Source of the DNA: Rehmannia glutinosa
Taxonomy: Eukaryota; Streptophyta; Magnoliopsida; Lamiales; Orobanchaceae
Assembly (NCBI GenBank): GCA_016081115.2
Contig: JABTTQ020003456.1
Span: forward strand, 1,240,001-1,304,000
Reading direction: 5' to 3'
DNA: 64,000 nucleotides
Numbering within the stretch: position 1 is the first letter of the stretch; each line of letters begins with the position of its first letter. Of this stretch, positions 33,768-45,636 are shown piece by piece. The notes below the pieces were generated by a model. That model was not told the DNA's origin and made no database searches. It worked only from the letters and a program-made list of their open reading frames with translations. The position numbers were made by a program, and so were the translations under genes.

Positions 33768-35946
33768 TTAACTATAGTCTTGGACATCGATGTCTCCGGC
33801 GTTGGGATCAGCCCCGTTGGGGTTCCTTCGCTTATCGCCGCTCAAAGTATGGGGACCTTGAGATTGAAGAGGTAGAAGCGGCGATAGGGGTAACGAGAGA
33901 AGGAAGAGTGGGAGCCGGAGCACCACCGGCGGTGGCTCGACCTCGGGGTAGGCTCGGCAGCGACTAGTTCACGGATGGCGAGGGAGGTCCGGAACTTCAA
34001 GGCGTAGCCTTTGCTTTCGGCCCTCTCTTCGCCATCACGAGCATACCTTGCTCAATGTAAGGAAGAGCTGCCTCGGCAATTTTATCGATACTCGTCGAGG
34101 AGTTCGTGAATTTCTCTTCTCGAGAACCCATTCTCGCTCTCCCTTGTTCAAGGCCTGCGGCCCTTTCAAGAGGAAGTTCTTTCGCTAGTCTTATTCAACT
34201 CCTCGCAACGCGCTTGGTTTCGACTTGGGAGGCGATGAAGTCGTAGATAAGTTGGTTACATGATTCACTGCGTTGCGCAGATCAGCCTCTAGTTTGTCTC
34301 GGGTTTGAGTCGCTTGAAGCGAGTTTCCAATATCCGGTTGGCGCGACGCTTTCGGTTGCATCGATTAGTCGGCTGCGGGCATCTCGGACTACTTGGCTCA
34401 TATTCAGCATCATCTGTGAATAAAAAGTGATCAGTACTTGTAAACAATTACGAGATTGGAGTAAAATCATATTACTTTGGAAGCATGATGAGCCATGTCA
34501 CGGATCCGGAGTTGGATATCGCCGGGAGTCAGAGCTCGCTCATCATTAGGAGTCAGGAGATTTTCCACCCAAGTAGCATTGAGCTCAGGGGTATTGATCA
34601 CAAGAGGGGAGTCCTCAGGGTAGGGGGTGAGGACATCGCCATGATGAGACGAGCTCGAGATGATGAGGGCGCAGGGAGCCTGGAAGTAGAGGGGCGCTTT
34701 CGGTGCCGAGTTAGGTCAGCTGTAGGAGAGGAGCTGCCGGTGGGATCGGCTTGCTGGGAGATAAGAGGAGGGAGGTCTTCCCGGGGGTTGCCAGTTAGGG
34801 GAATATGCTCCTGACCCATAGGATGCAGGGATTGCTGAGAGGATTTCCTGGCATCGGCTGCGGAAGCCAACCTCTCCAACATTGCTTGCTCTGTACAAGG
34901 AGAAACATTAGAAATTAAGACATGAATTGAGAAGTATAAAGCAATTCCAATACAAAGTACCTATGGTTCCGGGCAGATCAGCTACTTTGGGACTCAGGCG
35001 GAAATGATAGAGCAAGGGCCATGAGTCGACCAGAAGTTGAGCATGATAAGGAGCGGTGTTTAAGCGCCGAGCTAGGGCCAAGAGATGAGGGGACGGTTTG
35101 GGAGGACGACCTTGATGAGGTAGGTCATCTAACCATCTAGTGGGGAAAGTCCAAGGCGTGGGAGGAGAGATATAGAAATATCTTTTTTTCCAATATTTGT
35201 GAGAGGAGGGAGTACCATCTATAAACTTAGCCAGCCCCCGACTGGTGAAATAGAAGAAGCCTGGGGTGCTGGTGTTCTTGGCTTGGTAGTAGGTCCTCCA
35301 TAAAGCTGGAGTGGGAACTTCGCCGGAGTGTGAGAGAATCATGAAAAAACTAACCATTAGGCGGATGGAATTGGGAACGAGCTGGGTTAGAGGAATCCCA
35401 AAGCTACGGGAGATTCCGCTAAGGAGATCAGGAACGGGGAATCTAAGCCCTGCTTCTAGTTGATCAACAAAAAAGGTGGCAAAACCTGGAGGTGGGCTGT
35501 GAGGTAGATCTGTAGGTCCGGGGAGTCTAAGCTCGTAATTCGAGGGAATCCCAGCATTTATACGGAGGTTATGCAAAGAGTCTTCGGAGAGAGTGCTAAT
35601 AATGTGGGGTCGAGCTGGGTTATTACTGGAAGAAGCCATGCGGACCTCTACTGGAAAATGGGTATTGAATTCCCTACGAAGATTCTCTAAAGAATGGCGA
35701 AGCAAAGCTTGAAGGAAGAAAAGGGAGAGGAAGGGTGCATGAGCGAGTTTCAAACCACTGGTTCGTTTACATATATAAAAAAAAAGAGGAAGATGAATTA
35801 AAAGCAGAAAGAAGAAAACTTACTTGATCGAAGCGCCATTAGTATTGGAGGAAGAAGAGAATTGGAAGCTGGAAAATGTTGGTTAAGGGTGGGTTTTGCA
35901 GAGGACGAAAAGTTTGAGAAATGAGGGATGCAGAGGTTTATATAGA
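33768..35946 (-). pseudogene. Antisense spliced gene in Tat 3' region (putative gypsy-type transposon family)
   Basis: Not part of gag-pol: it runs opposite to them. A TATA box is at 35939-35946 (minus). The main coding exon is about 34961-35639, starting MASSSNNPARPHI, with FGIPLTQLVPNSIRLMVSFFMIL and W..YYQAKNT..PGFFYFTSRG. These resemble the plant family annotated as Transposase_28/putative gypsy-type transposon, seen as antisense ORFs in Tat elements. Introns with good borders: 34891-34960 (GTAC...ACAG; codon phase kept) and 34414-34475 (GTAATATG...CACAG; phase 0). Exon 2 is 34476-34890 and has one frameshift near 34600-34630. Exon 3 opens with MMLNMSQVVRDARSRLIDAT and continues as a charged helical region; the apparent stop is TAA at 33768-33770. 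A possible 5' exon with ATG at 35839 and an intron 35758-35823 is less certain. Function unknown. Confidence 0.7.
35939..35946 (-). promoter_or_regulatory. TATA box of the antisense gene
   Basis: TATATAAA on the minus strand, about 100 bp upstream of the first candidate ATG (35839) and 300 bp upstream of the MASSS start. Confidence 0.5.
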
Positions 35947-36169
35947 CAGGAGGGGAAGAGGAGGAAGAAGGGGGAGCGTCGGATGATCTCAAAATCAACG
36001 GTTGTTAGGAGGAGAGAGAGGAAAAGACGTTTAAAATGACAAGCATTTAATGCGACAGTGATGGCACGGAAATCGAAAGGTTTTAAAAATTCAAAATAAA
36101 GTATCATTGCAATTTATTTACTCTTCAGCTCGGGCGAATTTATCTCTTGGGCTTCAAATAAATCAGCTC

Positions 36170-36193
36170 TAGCTGAAGGAGTAGGGGAGTAGT
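36170..36193 (+). promoter_or_regulatory. Tat polypurine tract
   Basis: GAAGGAGTAGGGGAGTAGT directly before the LTR start TGATCC. Confidence 0.75.
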
Positions 36194-37554
36194 TGATCCG
36201 GCCCAATTCCAGGTCGTCCCAGCAAGACCCGAATAGAGGCTGGACCCGGCCCTATTCAGTCATCCTAGCGGACACGAGAATGTAAAGAGGTGAATTGGCC
36301 CCAATCCCGAGTCATCCGGCCAGGACACTGGGTAAGTTGATTCGCCCCAATCCCAGGTCATCCCGGACAATCCCAGTCGTCAAGCAAGACCCGAATAGAG
36401 GTGGACCCGGCCTATTCCAGTCATCCTAGCCGGACACGAGAATGTAAAGAGGTGGTCGCCCCAATCCCAAGTCATCCCGGCCGCACCTGGGTAAGTTGAT
36501 TCGCCCAATCCCAGGTCATCCGGCCGGACACGGGTAAGTTGATCCGACCCCAATTCCAGTCATCCTAGCGGACACGAGAATGTAAAGAGTCGAGTTCGCC
36601 CCAATCCCAGTCATCCCCGCGACACTGGGTAAAGGCCCCGATCCGCCCAATTCCAGGTCATCCCAGTCCCAGTTCCAGGTCTTCCTTGGCAGACCTGGCT
36701 GGTGCCAACCTCAGCTTGGACTAAAAGGATCGATCTTGTTCTATGCCAGACCTTCCTGTCCAGACCTAGAAGGTACTAATATAGGGAGAACTACTGAGGT
36801 TCTAAAGGACTACATAGTGAGGTAGCAGGACTGACTAAAGCTGTGGCGAGTACTATTTCGGAAAAGGTGTGAAGGGACAATTCGTCAGGTCGGGACCGAC
36901 CGCACGCATTTAATGCATCTAAGGCACGATTTGTTGTGCATTTAATACATCCGAGGCAAGACACTGTTGTGCATTTAATGCATCTAGGCAAGACCTGCGT
37001 ATTTAATGCATCCTGTAAGACTGGCATTTGTGCATTTAATGCATCTAGGCACGACCTTTGTGCATTTAATGCATCCAAGCAAGACACTTTGCGTATTTAA
37101 TGCATCCTGGTAAGACTGCTGCGTATTTAATGCATCCCCAAGTAAGACCTGTTGTGCATTTAATGCATCCTGAAGACAAGACTCTTTGGGCTTTAAATGA
37201 TCATGCGGCTTGATGGGACAGAGGAGAGTAACCAGACACGTGCCGTCGACATTTAATTACTCATTAAGCGTGTCGGGAATATATGGCCCGACTCAGGATG
37301 GAAGAACCACTAGGGAATAGACACGTGGATAAAGAGGTCCTTATGGAGGGCTATAAATAAGAGCAAAAGGTAGAGATGAAAAGGTCTTTTTTTCTTGGGA
37401 TATTATTTTGTTGGTATTTTATTTGAGTAAATCTTTAAATCAACCCTTACTAACTTGATCATCGGAGTGCTAACACCTGAGTCCTCCTAGTCTTGTGCGA
37501 GGAAAAGCAGGAGGTCAAGCTAGGAATCTTGAGCGATTCGTTTTTGACTAATCA
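36194..37554 (+). mobile_element. Tat-like 3' LTR
   Basis: TGATCCGGCCC to GACTAATCA, 1361 bp. Same blocks as the 5' LTR. The ~27-bp array is at 36900-37185 and TATAAATA at 37352-37359. Differs from the 5' LTR mainly by indels of one to a few bases. Confidence 0.88.
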
Positions 37555-37589
37555 CGAGTCATTCATAACTTCATATCTATACCTTACCA

Positions 37590-39020
37590 GGGTTATTTAA
37601 CAGTTTATATTATTTGTGAGAAATTATTGCAAATGTATAGTAAAAATTGGGGGTTTTAATATTTTAGGCGTAGGAGCATATCGGATTAGCGCTAGGGCCA
37701 CTCGATTAGCGCCAAACATGTTTTTTATATTTTTTTCTTTAGGTTTGACTAGCGCCTATTTTAGTTTTTATTAATTATGTATTTAATAATTAATTTATTT
37801 ATAAAATTTTAGCAAATTAATCCATAAAATAAAAAAATTAAAATCATTCGATTAAATGTTCAAAACCGAATCATAAAAAAAAAAAAATCTAGTACGATTC
37901 GGGGACGGATATTCGGTTCTAATGGGACGGCACGGTATGGTTCGGTTCGGGACGAAGATTCGGAGATTAGTCATAAATAAAACATAGAAATTTGAGAAAA
38001 AAAAATCAATATAAAATCACCAAACGGATATACTTCTAGTCTTTTTTTTTTAGTGTAGTCTCAAAATAAAAACTAAAACCATAATAGGTAACATAATCCT
38101 AATTTCTAAACTTAATAACCTCTATAAAATAATAATATTATATTATTTGGGCGTTGTCCTTCTATTGACTTAGAACAATTATAATTAACTAATTATTTTG
38201 ATAAATTAATATGAAATAAAAACTTGTATACATTTATAATCTCAATAAATCCTACAAAACAACTTAAAGTAATCAATAAAATTATGTTTGTAATTTATGT
38301 GATGTGGTAAAAAAATTAAAATATATATATTTTTTATTATTATAAAATGGTACTATTACTTGTTTAGAGTATGTTTCTCTTTCAAGTTCAATTTACTAAT
38401 CATTTAACTAATTTTAATTTCAAATGATTTACTCTATTATTAACAAATTAAAAATAATGCATATGTATTTATATAAAATATTTAAAATCGGTTATAGCTT
38501 CAGTCCTTGGTTCGGTATGGTTCAATGCGGGTATTTAAAAATCTTAATTGTACCATAAATATTTTCGGAATGGTACGGTTTAGGGAAAGTCATAAGTCAA
38601 CGAATATTTTTGGTTTGGAGATTTTTCGGTGTGGATATCGGTTTGGTTTTGGTAATCTCCAAGTCCCGTACACAACCCTCCTCAGATCGATTATAATTTT
38701 TGTATGATTTTCTTGTATCGATTCACACTACGCGGATGAGATTAATCGAATGATTTTAATCCTTTTGTTTTATGGATTCATTTGCTAAAATTTCATAAAT
38801 TAATTAATTACTAAATAAATAAAAATAAAAATAAAAAAACTCAAATGGGCGCTAGTTTGCCTAAAGAAAAAAAAAAAAAAAAAAAACATGTTTGGCGCTA
38901 ATCGGAGTGGCGCTTCCCTTTAGGGGCTAATCTAGTTAGCGTCTACGCTAATATATTAACATCTCCAATTTTTATCATACATTTGCAACATCACAAAAAC
39001 TATAAATCGTTAAATAACCC
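37590..39020. mobile_element. Non-autonomous Mutator-like element with ~250-bp inverted termini
   Basis: The left end (GGGTTATTTAAC..., 37590-37850) is the inverse of the right end (38745-39020). Shared landmarks are TTGCAAATGTAT, AAAATTGG, GCGCCAAACATG, CTTTAGG and AAAATCATTCGATT. It is flanked by CTTACCA (37583-37589) and CTTAACCA (39021-39028), an 8-9-bp duplication with one indel. The interior (37870-38700) has no coding capacity. Confidence 0.8.
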
Positions 39021-39133
39021 CTTAACCAAGTATGTTCTACTAATAAAGTCAAATTTAAATTTATAAATTTTCGACAAATTGATAAACGGCGATTCGATTT
39101 CAATTTTTGACCAATTGATAAATGAAAGCTATA

Positions 39134-39487
39134 ACAAATTGGGTTAGCCTAACTAGCCACCAAGGATGTCGGTGGTTCAAACCCCCGATCCATCAAATGC
39201 TCCTCGAGACATATGCGAGTTGGTGAAGATTTGGTGAGAACTCATACTAAATAACATCCGCGTGGGTTCGATTCGGGAGAGAACAATTATTATTAGATTT
39301 TGGGGTCGAACATAATTGTTCTCTTTACCAGGAGGACCTGGTTGTAAGTCAACAAACCCTACCATAACACCGCCGTTCATACACATTCCGCGGTTTACCT
39401 TGGTGCCTTGGTGGCAGTTGATGATGAGCTAGAGCTGCGTCTCGGGCATAAGTCCGGAAGCGAGTTCAAAAAAAAAAAAAAAAAAAA
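39134..39487 (+). mobile_element. tRNA-derived SINE
   Basis: Pol III promoter-like boxes: A box near 39144-39155 (TAGCCTAACTAG) and B box GGTTCAAACCC at 39174-39184. Ends in a ~20-bp A-run (39468-39487). Flanked by imperfect direct repeats GAAAGCTATA (39124-39133) and GAGAGCTATGA (39488-39498). About 350 bp, no ORF. Confidence 0.68.
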
Positions 39488-39537
39488 GAGAGCTATGATT
39501 TCGTACAACTTTAAAAAAAAAATTAAGTTTATTTTTA

Positions 39538-40294
39538 GGGTTATTGATTTTTAGTACGACCTATGATTAATTTCTTTGGTTTGGTATCCGACATTTTGAG
39601 TTACCAATTTAGTACTCATATTTCACATTTTTAATAAATTGGTACTTATTCACTTTTAAGGATGAAAATGCCTTAAAGAAACATAATTATAGTCAAAATG
39701 AAATTTGAATATACTTATATAAATTAGAATTTTAATTAATTTAATTATTAAAAAAAAAAAAAGTTTCTATGAGTATTAATGAGTATTTAGAAAAAATCAA
39801 ATTAATTACATTAATTAGTAAACTAATAAACATAAATTAAAATTTAATTAATCGGAAAAACATAGTTTAGTTAAATAATTTTATAAATTAAAATTAAATC
39901 TAAATAATTTAAAAATTAAAATTAACATAGTAAACAAGAAAATTATTGCAATTCTTTAATTGATATATTAATTTTTAATTAGTTTTTTAATCGAGCTTAA
40001 AAAATAATTAATTAAATTTATTTTATTTTTCACAATTAAGAATTTTATAATTTAATTTAAATAATAATAATTTATTTCTTAATTATATTTATTTTTAAAT
40101 ATAATAATTTAATTAAAACTTAATTTTTTAACAAAAATTAAAAAAATCTTGGGGCATTTTCGTCCTTAAAAGTTAATAGGTACCAATTTATTAAAAATAT
40201 AAAGTATGGTTACTAAATTGGTAATGCTCGGAAATATCGAGATACCAAACCAACAAAGTCTTTATATCGTTATGTACTAAAAAATCAACAACCC
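39538..40294. mobile_element. Non-autonomous Mutator-like element with perfect 9-bp duplication
   Basis: Inverted termini of ~150 bp starting GGGTTATTGATTTTTAGTAC and ending with its near complement. Both arms include ACCAATTTA and AAGGATGAAAATGCC-like segments. TTATTTTTA flanks both ends (39529-39537, 40295-40303). Interior is A/T-rich and non-coding. Confidence 0.85.
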
Positions 40295-40303
40295 TTATTT
40301 TTA

Positions 40304-41423
40304 ATGTGCTTAAAGTTAGTGATGCCACTTTTACCTTACTTCAAAGATTGAAAATTGATTCTTTAGAGTTTTCTCATGGTTAATATGAGGGTATCTTTCC
40401 AACGCTCACGTTAGCATGAAGCTTAAAAAAAGATGGTTATTATTATTATTTTTTATTGTGAAATTACTTTCATAGAATTGCCGCATTTGATATGTTTTTA
40501 TCGGGCCTTATGAACTTTGCATTCTGATCTCTATACATTTTTAGTACATATTCTCAGAGGGGAGAAAGTGGTAGGAATCGAACCCAGGTCCATTAGAGTT
40601 GGCAATTATGTCGGGTTGGATCACCATCATTGGCCCCATTGAGCCATAAAGCAAAATCGGGCCCGACCAAGCCTCCTTGAAATTCCTTCAACCGATATTT
40701 TCATGGTGTATTTCGCTTCGGTCCAACAGGTAATTCAAATTTATTAGGCCTAACCAAATAGATTTGGTCCTTTTCGAGCCTCTAAATTTAGAGCCCAATC
40801 GGCCTTATTATCGGGCCGATCTACGGGACCGGAACCAAATTGTCACAGGAATTTTGGTAAATAATTCATGTTGATAATTTGAACGCACCGTTGGCTTTTA
40901 TGGACCGTGACACACCGAATCTTATACTACTGCTAATTATTTGTTTATTAATTATTTATATATTGATAAATATCATATTTTTATGAAATATATGCAATAT
41001 TATATAAATGGAATTGAGTTGGAGAATGTTGATCAGCTCCATATGGCTTGCAAGTTGCAATACAACGCGTGCGCCAACACACATACATGATACATAGTCA
41101 TTTCTCTTTATTACTTATGTTTAATTCTTATTGTGACCACAAAGAAACAAGGAAATAATATGCAAATAAATTTCTGAATAAAAATAACTAGTAATAGACA
41201 TTAGACGTGATGCAACTCAATAATCTCCAATTATATGGAAAAATGAGAGTAGTAAGACGTTTGTAAACTAGGCACATATGTATAATTTCAGTTCTCACCT
41301 AACTCCTTCTATTCCGGATTTGCACTCAAAAAAAATCATAATGTCATAGTAGTTTGTTTTAACTTTCAAGAACAACAAAATAATATATTTTGGATTTAAA
41401 TAAAGGATTGGGATTTAATGGTT
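40304..41423. other. Intergenic DNA, no gene seen
   Basis: Low-complexity A/T with a GC-richer patch at 40560-40870. That patch has a B-box-like GGGTTCGATTCC (minus strand, ~40572-40583) and an A-box-like TGGCTCAATGGGG (minus, ~40632-40644). It might be an old minus-strand SINE, but no A-tail is obvious. Confidence 0.5.
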
Positions 41424-41612
41424 AATCCGATGCTACCCATGTCTAAGCGGTGCCCAACCCCAATTAGATATTGACATGTGTCCCATTTCATAAAATATGA
41501 TAGTATTTTTGTTCCGAAATAAAAAGAAATAAATATCTAAAAATAGACACACATCAATATTTAATAGGAGTTGGACACTAGTCACGCGAGTGATATCAAA
41601 TTAGACGGATGT
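41424..41612. mobile_element. Short inverted-repeat element (MITE-like)
   Basis: Imperfect inverted arms. CCAACCCCAATTAGATATTGAC..TGTGTC (41453-41482) pairs with GACACACATCAATATTTAATAGGAGTTGG (41546-41574), and similarity continues outward for ~30 bp each side. No clear target duplication. Confidence 0.55.
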
Positions 41613-42195
41613 AATATTTTAACGTTTCCATGACGCGCTTTAGGACGACTCAATAATAAACTAGGATAGTGGACAAAGACTCCTACTTCTCATAGCAGCA
41701 GTACCTAAATCAATACTACCTGCAACGTGGCGGAATTGTAGTAGCCAAGTATGGCATGAAAATGACCGACAAGTAACACAAACACAGCCCACGGACAGAT
41801 TGCAGATAAAGATGGAACATGCATAATTTCCGGTCCCACTAAAATTATTAAATGCCCACAAATGAGACACGACAGCTTGCCGTTAATTTGCAATTCACAC
41901 CGTTATCAAAATCAAATATGGGTCGGGTCATCTCTTCCCACACGGAGGGTTTTTCCTCCAGTTGGGTCGGTCACTTTTGTCGCTCACCGTTCCGAGACAA
42001 ATTAGGAAAAGGAAAATCATAATTGGGATTAATATTGTACTCTAAGGGTTGAGACATGTGTTGTAAGGAAAAATAACCCGAGTTTGATCCCATATATATC
42101 CGTATGTCCCCTCTCCAAATTCCCCCATTGTACTAAAAAAATCATAATTGATTGTGATGGTTTTATAAATCAAAATTTTGAGTTGATAAAGAGAA
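41613..42195. other. Intergenic DNA, no gene seen
   Basis: Moderate GC, apparently single-copy within this window. Short ORFs are not convincing. No RNA gene recognised. Confidence 0.5.
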
Positions 42196-42208
42196 CTTGC
42201 ACAAAATT

Positions 42209-42330
42209 TAGGGTAAATGCAATAACACCTCCTGAACTTGGCCATTTATCTCATTTACCCCCTGAACTTGGCCATGTATCTCATTTACCCTCCTAAATTT
42301 ACAAATGTAACAATTATCCCCTTCAATAAA
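42209..42330. repeat. Dispersed-repeat end with 32-bp direct repeat
   Basis: GGGTAAATGCAATAACACC followed by two copies of CCTGAACTTGGCCAT-TATCTCATTTACCC. This looks like one arm of a foldback element; the other arm is not found nearby. Confidence 0.5.
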
Positions 42331-43060
42331 ATTAAAATATAATTTATAGATAAAACTACCCTTAATAAAAATGAAACTACATAATTTTTAGTAAATTTTG
42401 GATTTTTTTTGTCCTATTTGATTTACATTGTTAATAAATGCAAAAGGTGGTTTTTTTTAATTGTACATTAAATTTAAACTTTAAAAAACTAAAGCAGTGT
42501 ACAATAAATACAAAAAAAAAAAATTAAATATGAAAGATGAATGAAAAAAATAAAGTATTAACTATTTAATTTAAATAAACTTTTAATACTATAAAAATAT
42601 GAATAAATATATTTTCTTAAACCTAATTTAGTATATATTCCACACTTCTTCATTTATTTATTGTTTATTCAATATGATTCATAATCCAAAATGTAGCATT
42701 AATAAATGTAGCATTTATTGTTGGAGAATTTTTTTGGCCAAACACGCGATTGTTTATAAAAAATTTTAAAATATACTATTATCTCACTTTCACTTTTTCT
42801 CATTTTTTCTTTCACCAATCACATCTACACATTTTTTCCACAAAAACTAATCATTATGCCACAAATTTCACTATTCACTCATTCACACATTTCTAACTAC
42901 CAATCACATTCAATCATTATTTTACTATTTTAAAATCAAATCAACTTTTATCATTACATATCCATTCACACTCTTAAAATTTCCAAAAACTTTCATCGAT
43001 TTTTTTCTTCACTATTTTCTAGCGAAAAAAATATTTTCAAAATGAAATCATATCCACGCA
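42331..43060. other. AT-rich intergenic DNA, no gene seen
   Basis: A/T-rich with CA/CT-rich patches near 42780-43000. Nothing supported. Confidence 0.5.
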
Positions 43061-43299
43061 CAGAACGGACCTAGGATTTACGACGAGGGGGCCAACTTGG
43101 GGTAACAAGGATCGGTAGAACGAGTACCCACACATGTTCGGATCCTAAAGGAATGGTACGAGTAACTTTTTCTAGGTTTTAGATACGAGTAATATATATG
43201 ATATCTTAATAGGGTTTGAGATGAGTACAAATAGTATTAATATCACAATTTTTTTGTAGAGATACTCGAGCGCTAGCGATTAAATAATGAATTATCAAC

Positions 43300-43348
<49 letters not shown>

Positions 43349-43773
43349 GATAATTATATTTAAATATATTATCATTATATCAAAAAATTGCATCAATATT
43401 CGTAGTTAAATTAAATATTTCAAAATACATAACTAAATTCTAATCAAGATGTATACTCCGTAATTTTAAATGGTATGATATAAATATCAAGATCAACACA
43501 ATAGTTTATTCAAATTTAATGATAATAATCATGGGCTTGTATCGATTTACAATAAATGTTATTGATCAATAATTTGGGTTGGAGATACTATATAGTACAT
43601 ATACATATATTGATACATATACGTACACATACACACACATATATAGTATATATATATAAGTGTAAACAATGAAAAGTTTGGGGTATAAATGTAAAAGATG
43701 AAAAGTTTGGGGGTTATAAGTGTAAAGAATGAAAAGTTTGGGGGCCCTGAAGCATAAGCTAGGTCCGCCACTG
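43061..43773. mobile_element. hAT-like non-autonomous element (probable)
   Basis: Left end CAGAACGGACCTAGGATTTA; right end, read inward, CAGTGGCGGACCTAGCTTATG. Both then lead to a GGGGGCC block. The CAG...CTG ends suggest hAT. The flanking 8-mers match at only four positions (CGCA), so the duplication has decayed or the call is wrong. The interior has an (AC)n(AT)n tract and three ~33-bp units of GAAAAGTTTGGGG-TATAAGTGTAAA (43668-43745). Confidence 0.5.
43300..43349. repeat. (AC)n(AT)n microsatellite
   Basis: About 14 AC units running into about 10 AT units. Confidence 0.9.
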
Positions 43774-44775
43774 CAGTCGCACCTTTAATACATACATCAT
43801 GACTAAAGTTATAAAGCTTATACAATTGGTTTTCTTGTGTATCATGAAAAGATTCATGATTTAATTTTGCATATCTACAGTTTTTTACCTTATAAGTCAT
43901 GAGAATTAATTTAAATATAATCGATACTCTTTGTTACATACTTAGAGAAGTCAATTAAGGCCAACCCCTTCCGGTTTGGCAACTTTGCTCTTGCCCTAAA
44001 AAAACTTTAGCCCTTTAGGACTAAAAGGCCCTAAAGTCGTGTAAGGGTTAAAAAATCTAGAACTAGGGTTTCTCAATGGCTTATCTTATAACTTGTTTAT
44101 TTTTAATGAAATCATGTATTTATGAATTTGATATTCTCAACCTATTCAAATATTAACATATTATAATCTGATAAAAATTAATTAATATTTTTTTTATCAT
44201 ATTTCAATTTTAATTGATTATTAATTTATTGTGTAATCACGATCAATTATATACAAACTTTAATTTAGTATTTGCTAAGTTGTTTACTAAAACTAAATGA
44301 TACCTGAGATTAAAGATCAAATATTTTGATAGCTAGATCAAATATCAAATTTGATAATTTGCTAAAATAAAATGGTAATTGATAAATGAGATCAAATATT
44401 AGGCTTGGTAATATTATCTGTATAAATTTCAAATATAACATTATAAATATAACATTATATTATATATGCTTTAAATTAGAAAAGAAATAGTTGTGACTGA
44501 ATTATTATTTGATGAGAGAAATCCACTAAACAAAAGCATGAGACACAACTGCACCCCACCAAAAACCATCCCCTCCTTATCCGCAATACGACAAACCGGA
44601 CGGAAACATCAAACACCGTCAATTCATTAACTGTAGGTCCCACACATGACCCGGTCCAATTTTCATTAATACAATTAATCTATTTTAATTCAAATAGGAT
44701 TATGATTAAGCCACCTTTTACTTTTTCTTGATACATAAATATTTCTGGATGACGATATTCATATATAAACCTAAT
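43774..44775. other. AT-rich intergenic DNA, no gene seen
   Basis: No supported ORF. A GC-richer patch at 44540-44670 lies about 0.7 kb upstream of the TATA box of the 45637 gene and could be distal promoter sequence. Confidence 0.5.
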
Positions 44776-44782
44776 TTTTTTA

Positions 44783-45069
44783 GGGTTAATTACAAAAGCC
44801 CCTAAAGTTTGGGATAATTGTAAAAAAATTCAGAAATTTTTAAAAATTACAAAATACCCCTCTAGTTGAGGTTTGATTCCAATTTATGTTTTCCCTTTAA
44901 TAAGCAACATACATTTAAAACTCCCATTTTTATAGAAACATCACGGTTATCCCCTTAAATTTAGTAATTTACGATAACGATAAACCTCAAATGGTTTTTC
45001 GTAATTTTCAAAAGTTTCTGGATTTTTTCGTAATTAGGCCAAACTTAAAGGGTTATTTGTTATTATCCC
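44783..45069. mobile_element. Foldback MITE (287 bp)
   Basis: Arms of ~110 bp. GGGTTAATTACAAAAGCCCC ... CTAGTTGAGGTTT pairs with AAACCTCAAATGG ... AACAAATAACCC-type sequence inverted, both including AAAGTTTGG and TTCAGAAA/TCCAGAAA. Flanked by TTTTTTA (44776-44782 and 45070-45076). Confidence 0.72.
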
Positions 45070-45334
45070 TTTTTTATAACAATTAAGTATTTTTTGACAT
45101 GTTCTTAATATAATTGTAATTTATTATGTGAAAATGACTATTAAAATTCTTTCGTATAAACTTGTTATTATTTAATTTTTATAATATAGTCTAGAATTAT
45201 ATATTATACGAAATATCCAAAAAAGTTTTAATCTTTTTCTCTCTCTTGTTTGATTTGTTCACGCGTCCTAGCGAAGGTCGGTTTGAAGCATCCCCACAAC
45301 TTTCTTTCTTCAAGATTATCTCTCTCTACTTTTC

Positions 45335-45343
45335 TATATATAA
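45335..45343 (+). promoter_or_regulatory. TATA box of the 45637 gene
   Basis: TATATATAA in a CT-rich setting, about 300 bp upstream of the start codon. This leaves a ~270-bp CT-rich 5' leader with no clear intron borders. Confidence 0.65.
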
Positions 45344-45636
45344 CCCATCTCTCTTCTCTTCCAAAATACATCACAATATTACCAGTCATATTATCATTAC
45401 ACAAAAATTTAGAAGGAAAATTATCTCCTCCCTATTTGAGGAAGAGGAGTTTTTTTGTTAAGGGGGAAGGATAAACAGTGTAGTTTCTTAAGAAAAGAAA
45501 AGGATAACAAAGGGGTATTTTCTCCTTTCGTCCATCTTCAGTTTAAGAGTTTGGGGAGAAATTTTTTCTGGTTTTGCCAAATATTTTCTAGGGTTTCATC
45601 CTTTTTGTTGATTAGTTTTTTTTAATCGGGTGAAAT

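Larger units (their letters stand above)
26230..37554 (+). mobile_element. Ty3/gypsy retrotransposon, Tat-like lineage, decayed
   Basis: Direct LTRs of ~1.27 and 1.36 kb, PBS, gag, protease, RT, integrase, then a long 3' region with tandem repeats and an antisense gene, then a polypurine tract. This order (extra antisense ORF between integrase and 3' LTR) is characteristic of the Tat lineage. An inverted piece of the same family sits at 30584-31804. No matching target duplication is found (TACAT left, CGAGT right), so one end may have been rearranged. Confidence 0.82.

Noticed and set aside
26225..37559. Target-site duplication for the Tat element
   Set aside because: TACAT (left) and CGAGT (right) do not match under the borders given, and shifting the borders by a few bases did not produce a match.
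45246..45474. Two overlapping short frames upstream of the PNRC-like gene
   Set aside because: Start before or at the TATA box and overlap the CT-rich leader. No evidence they are translated.
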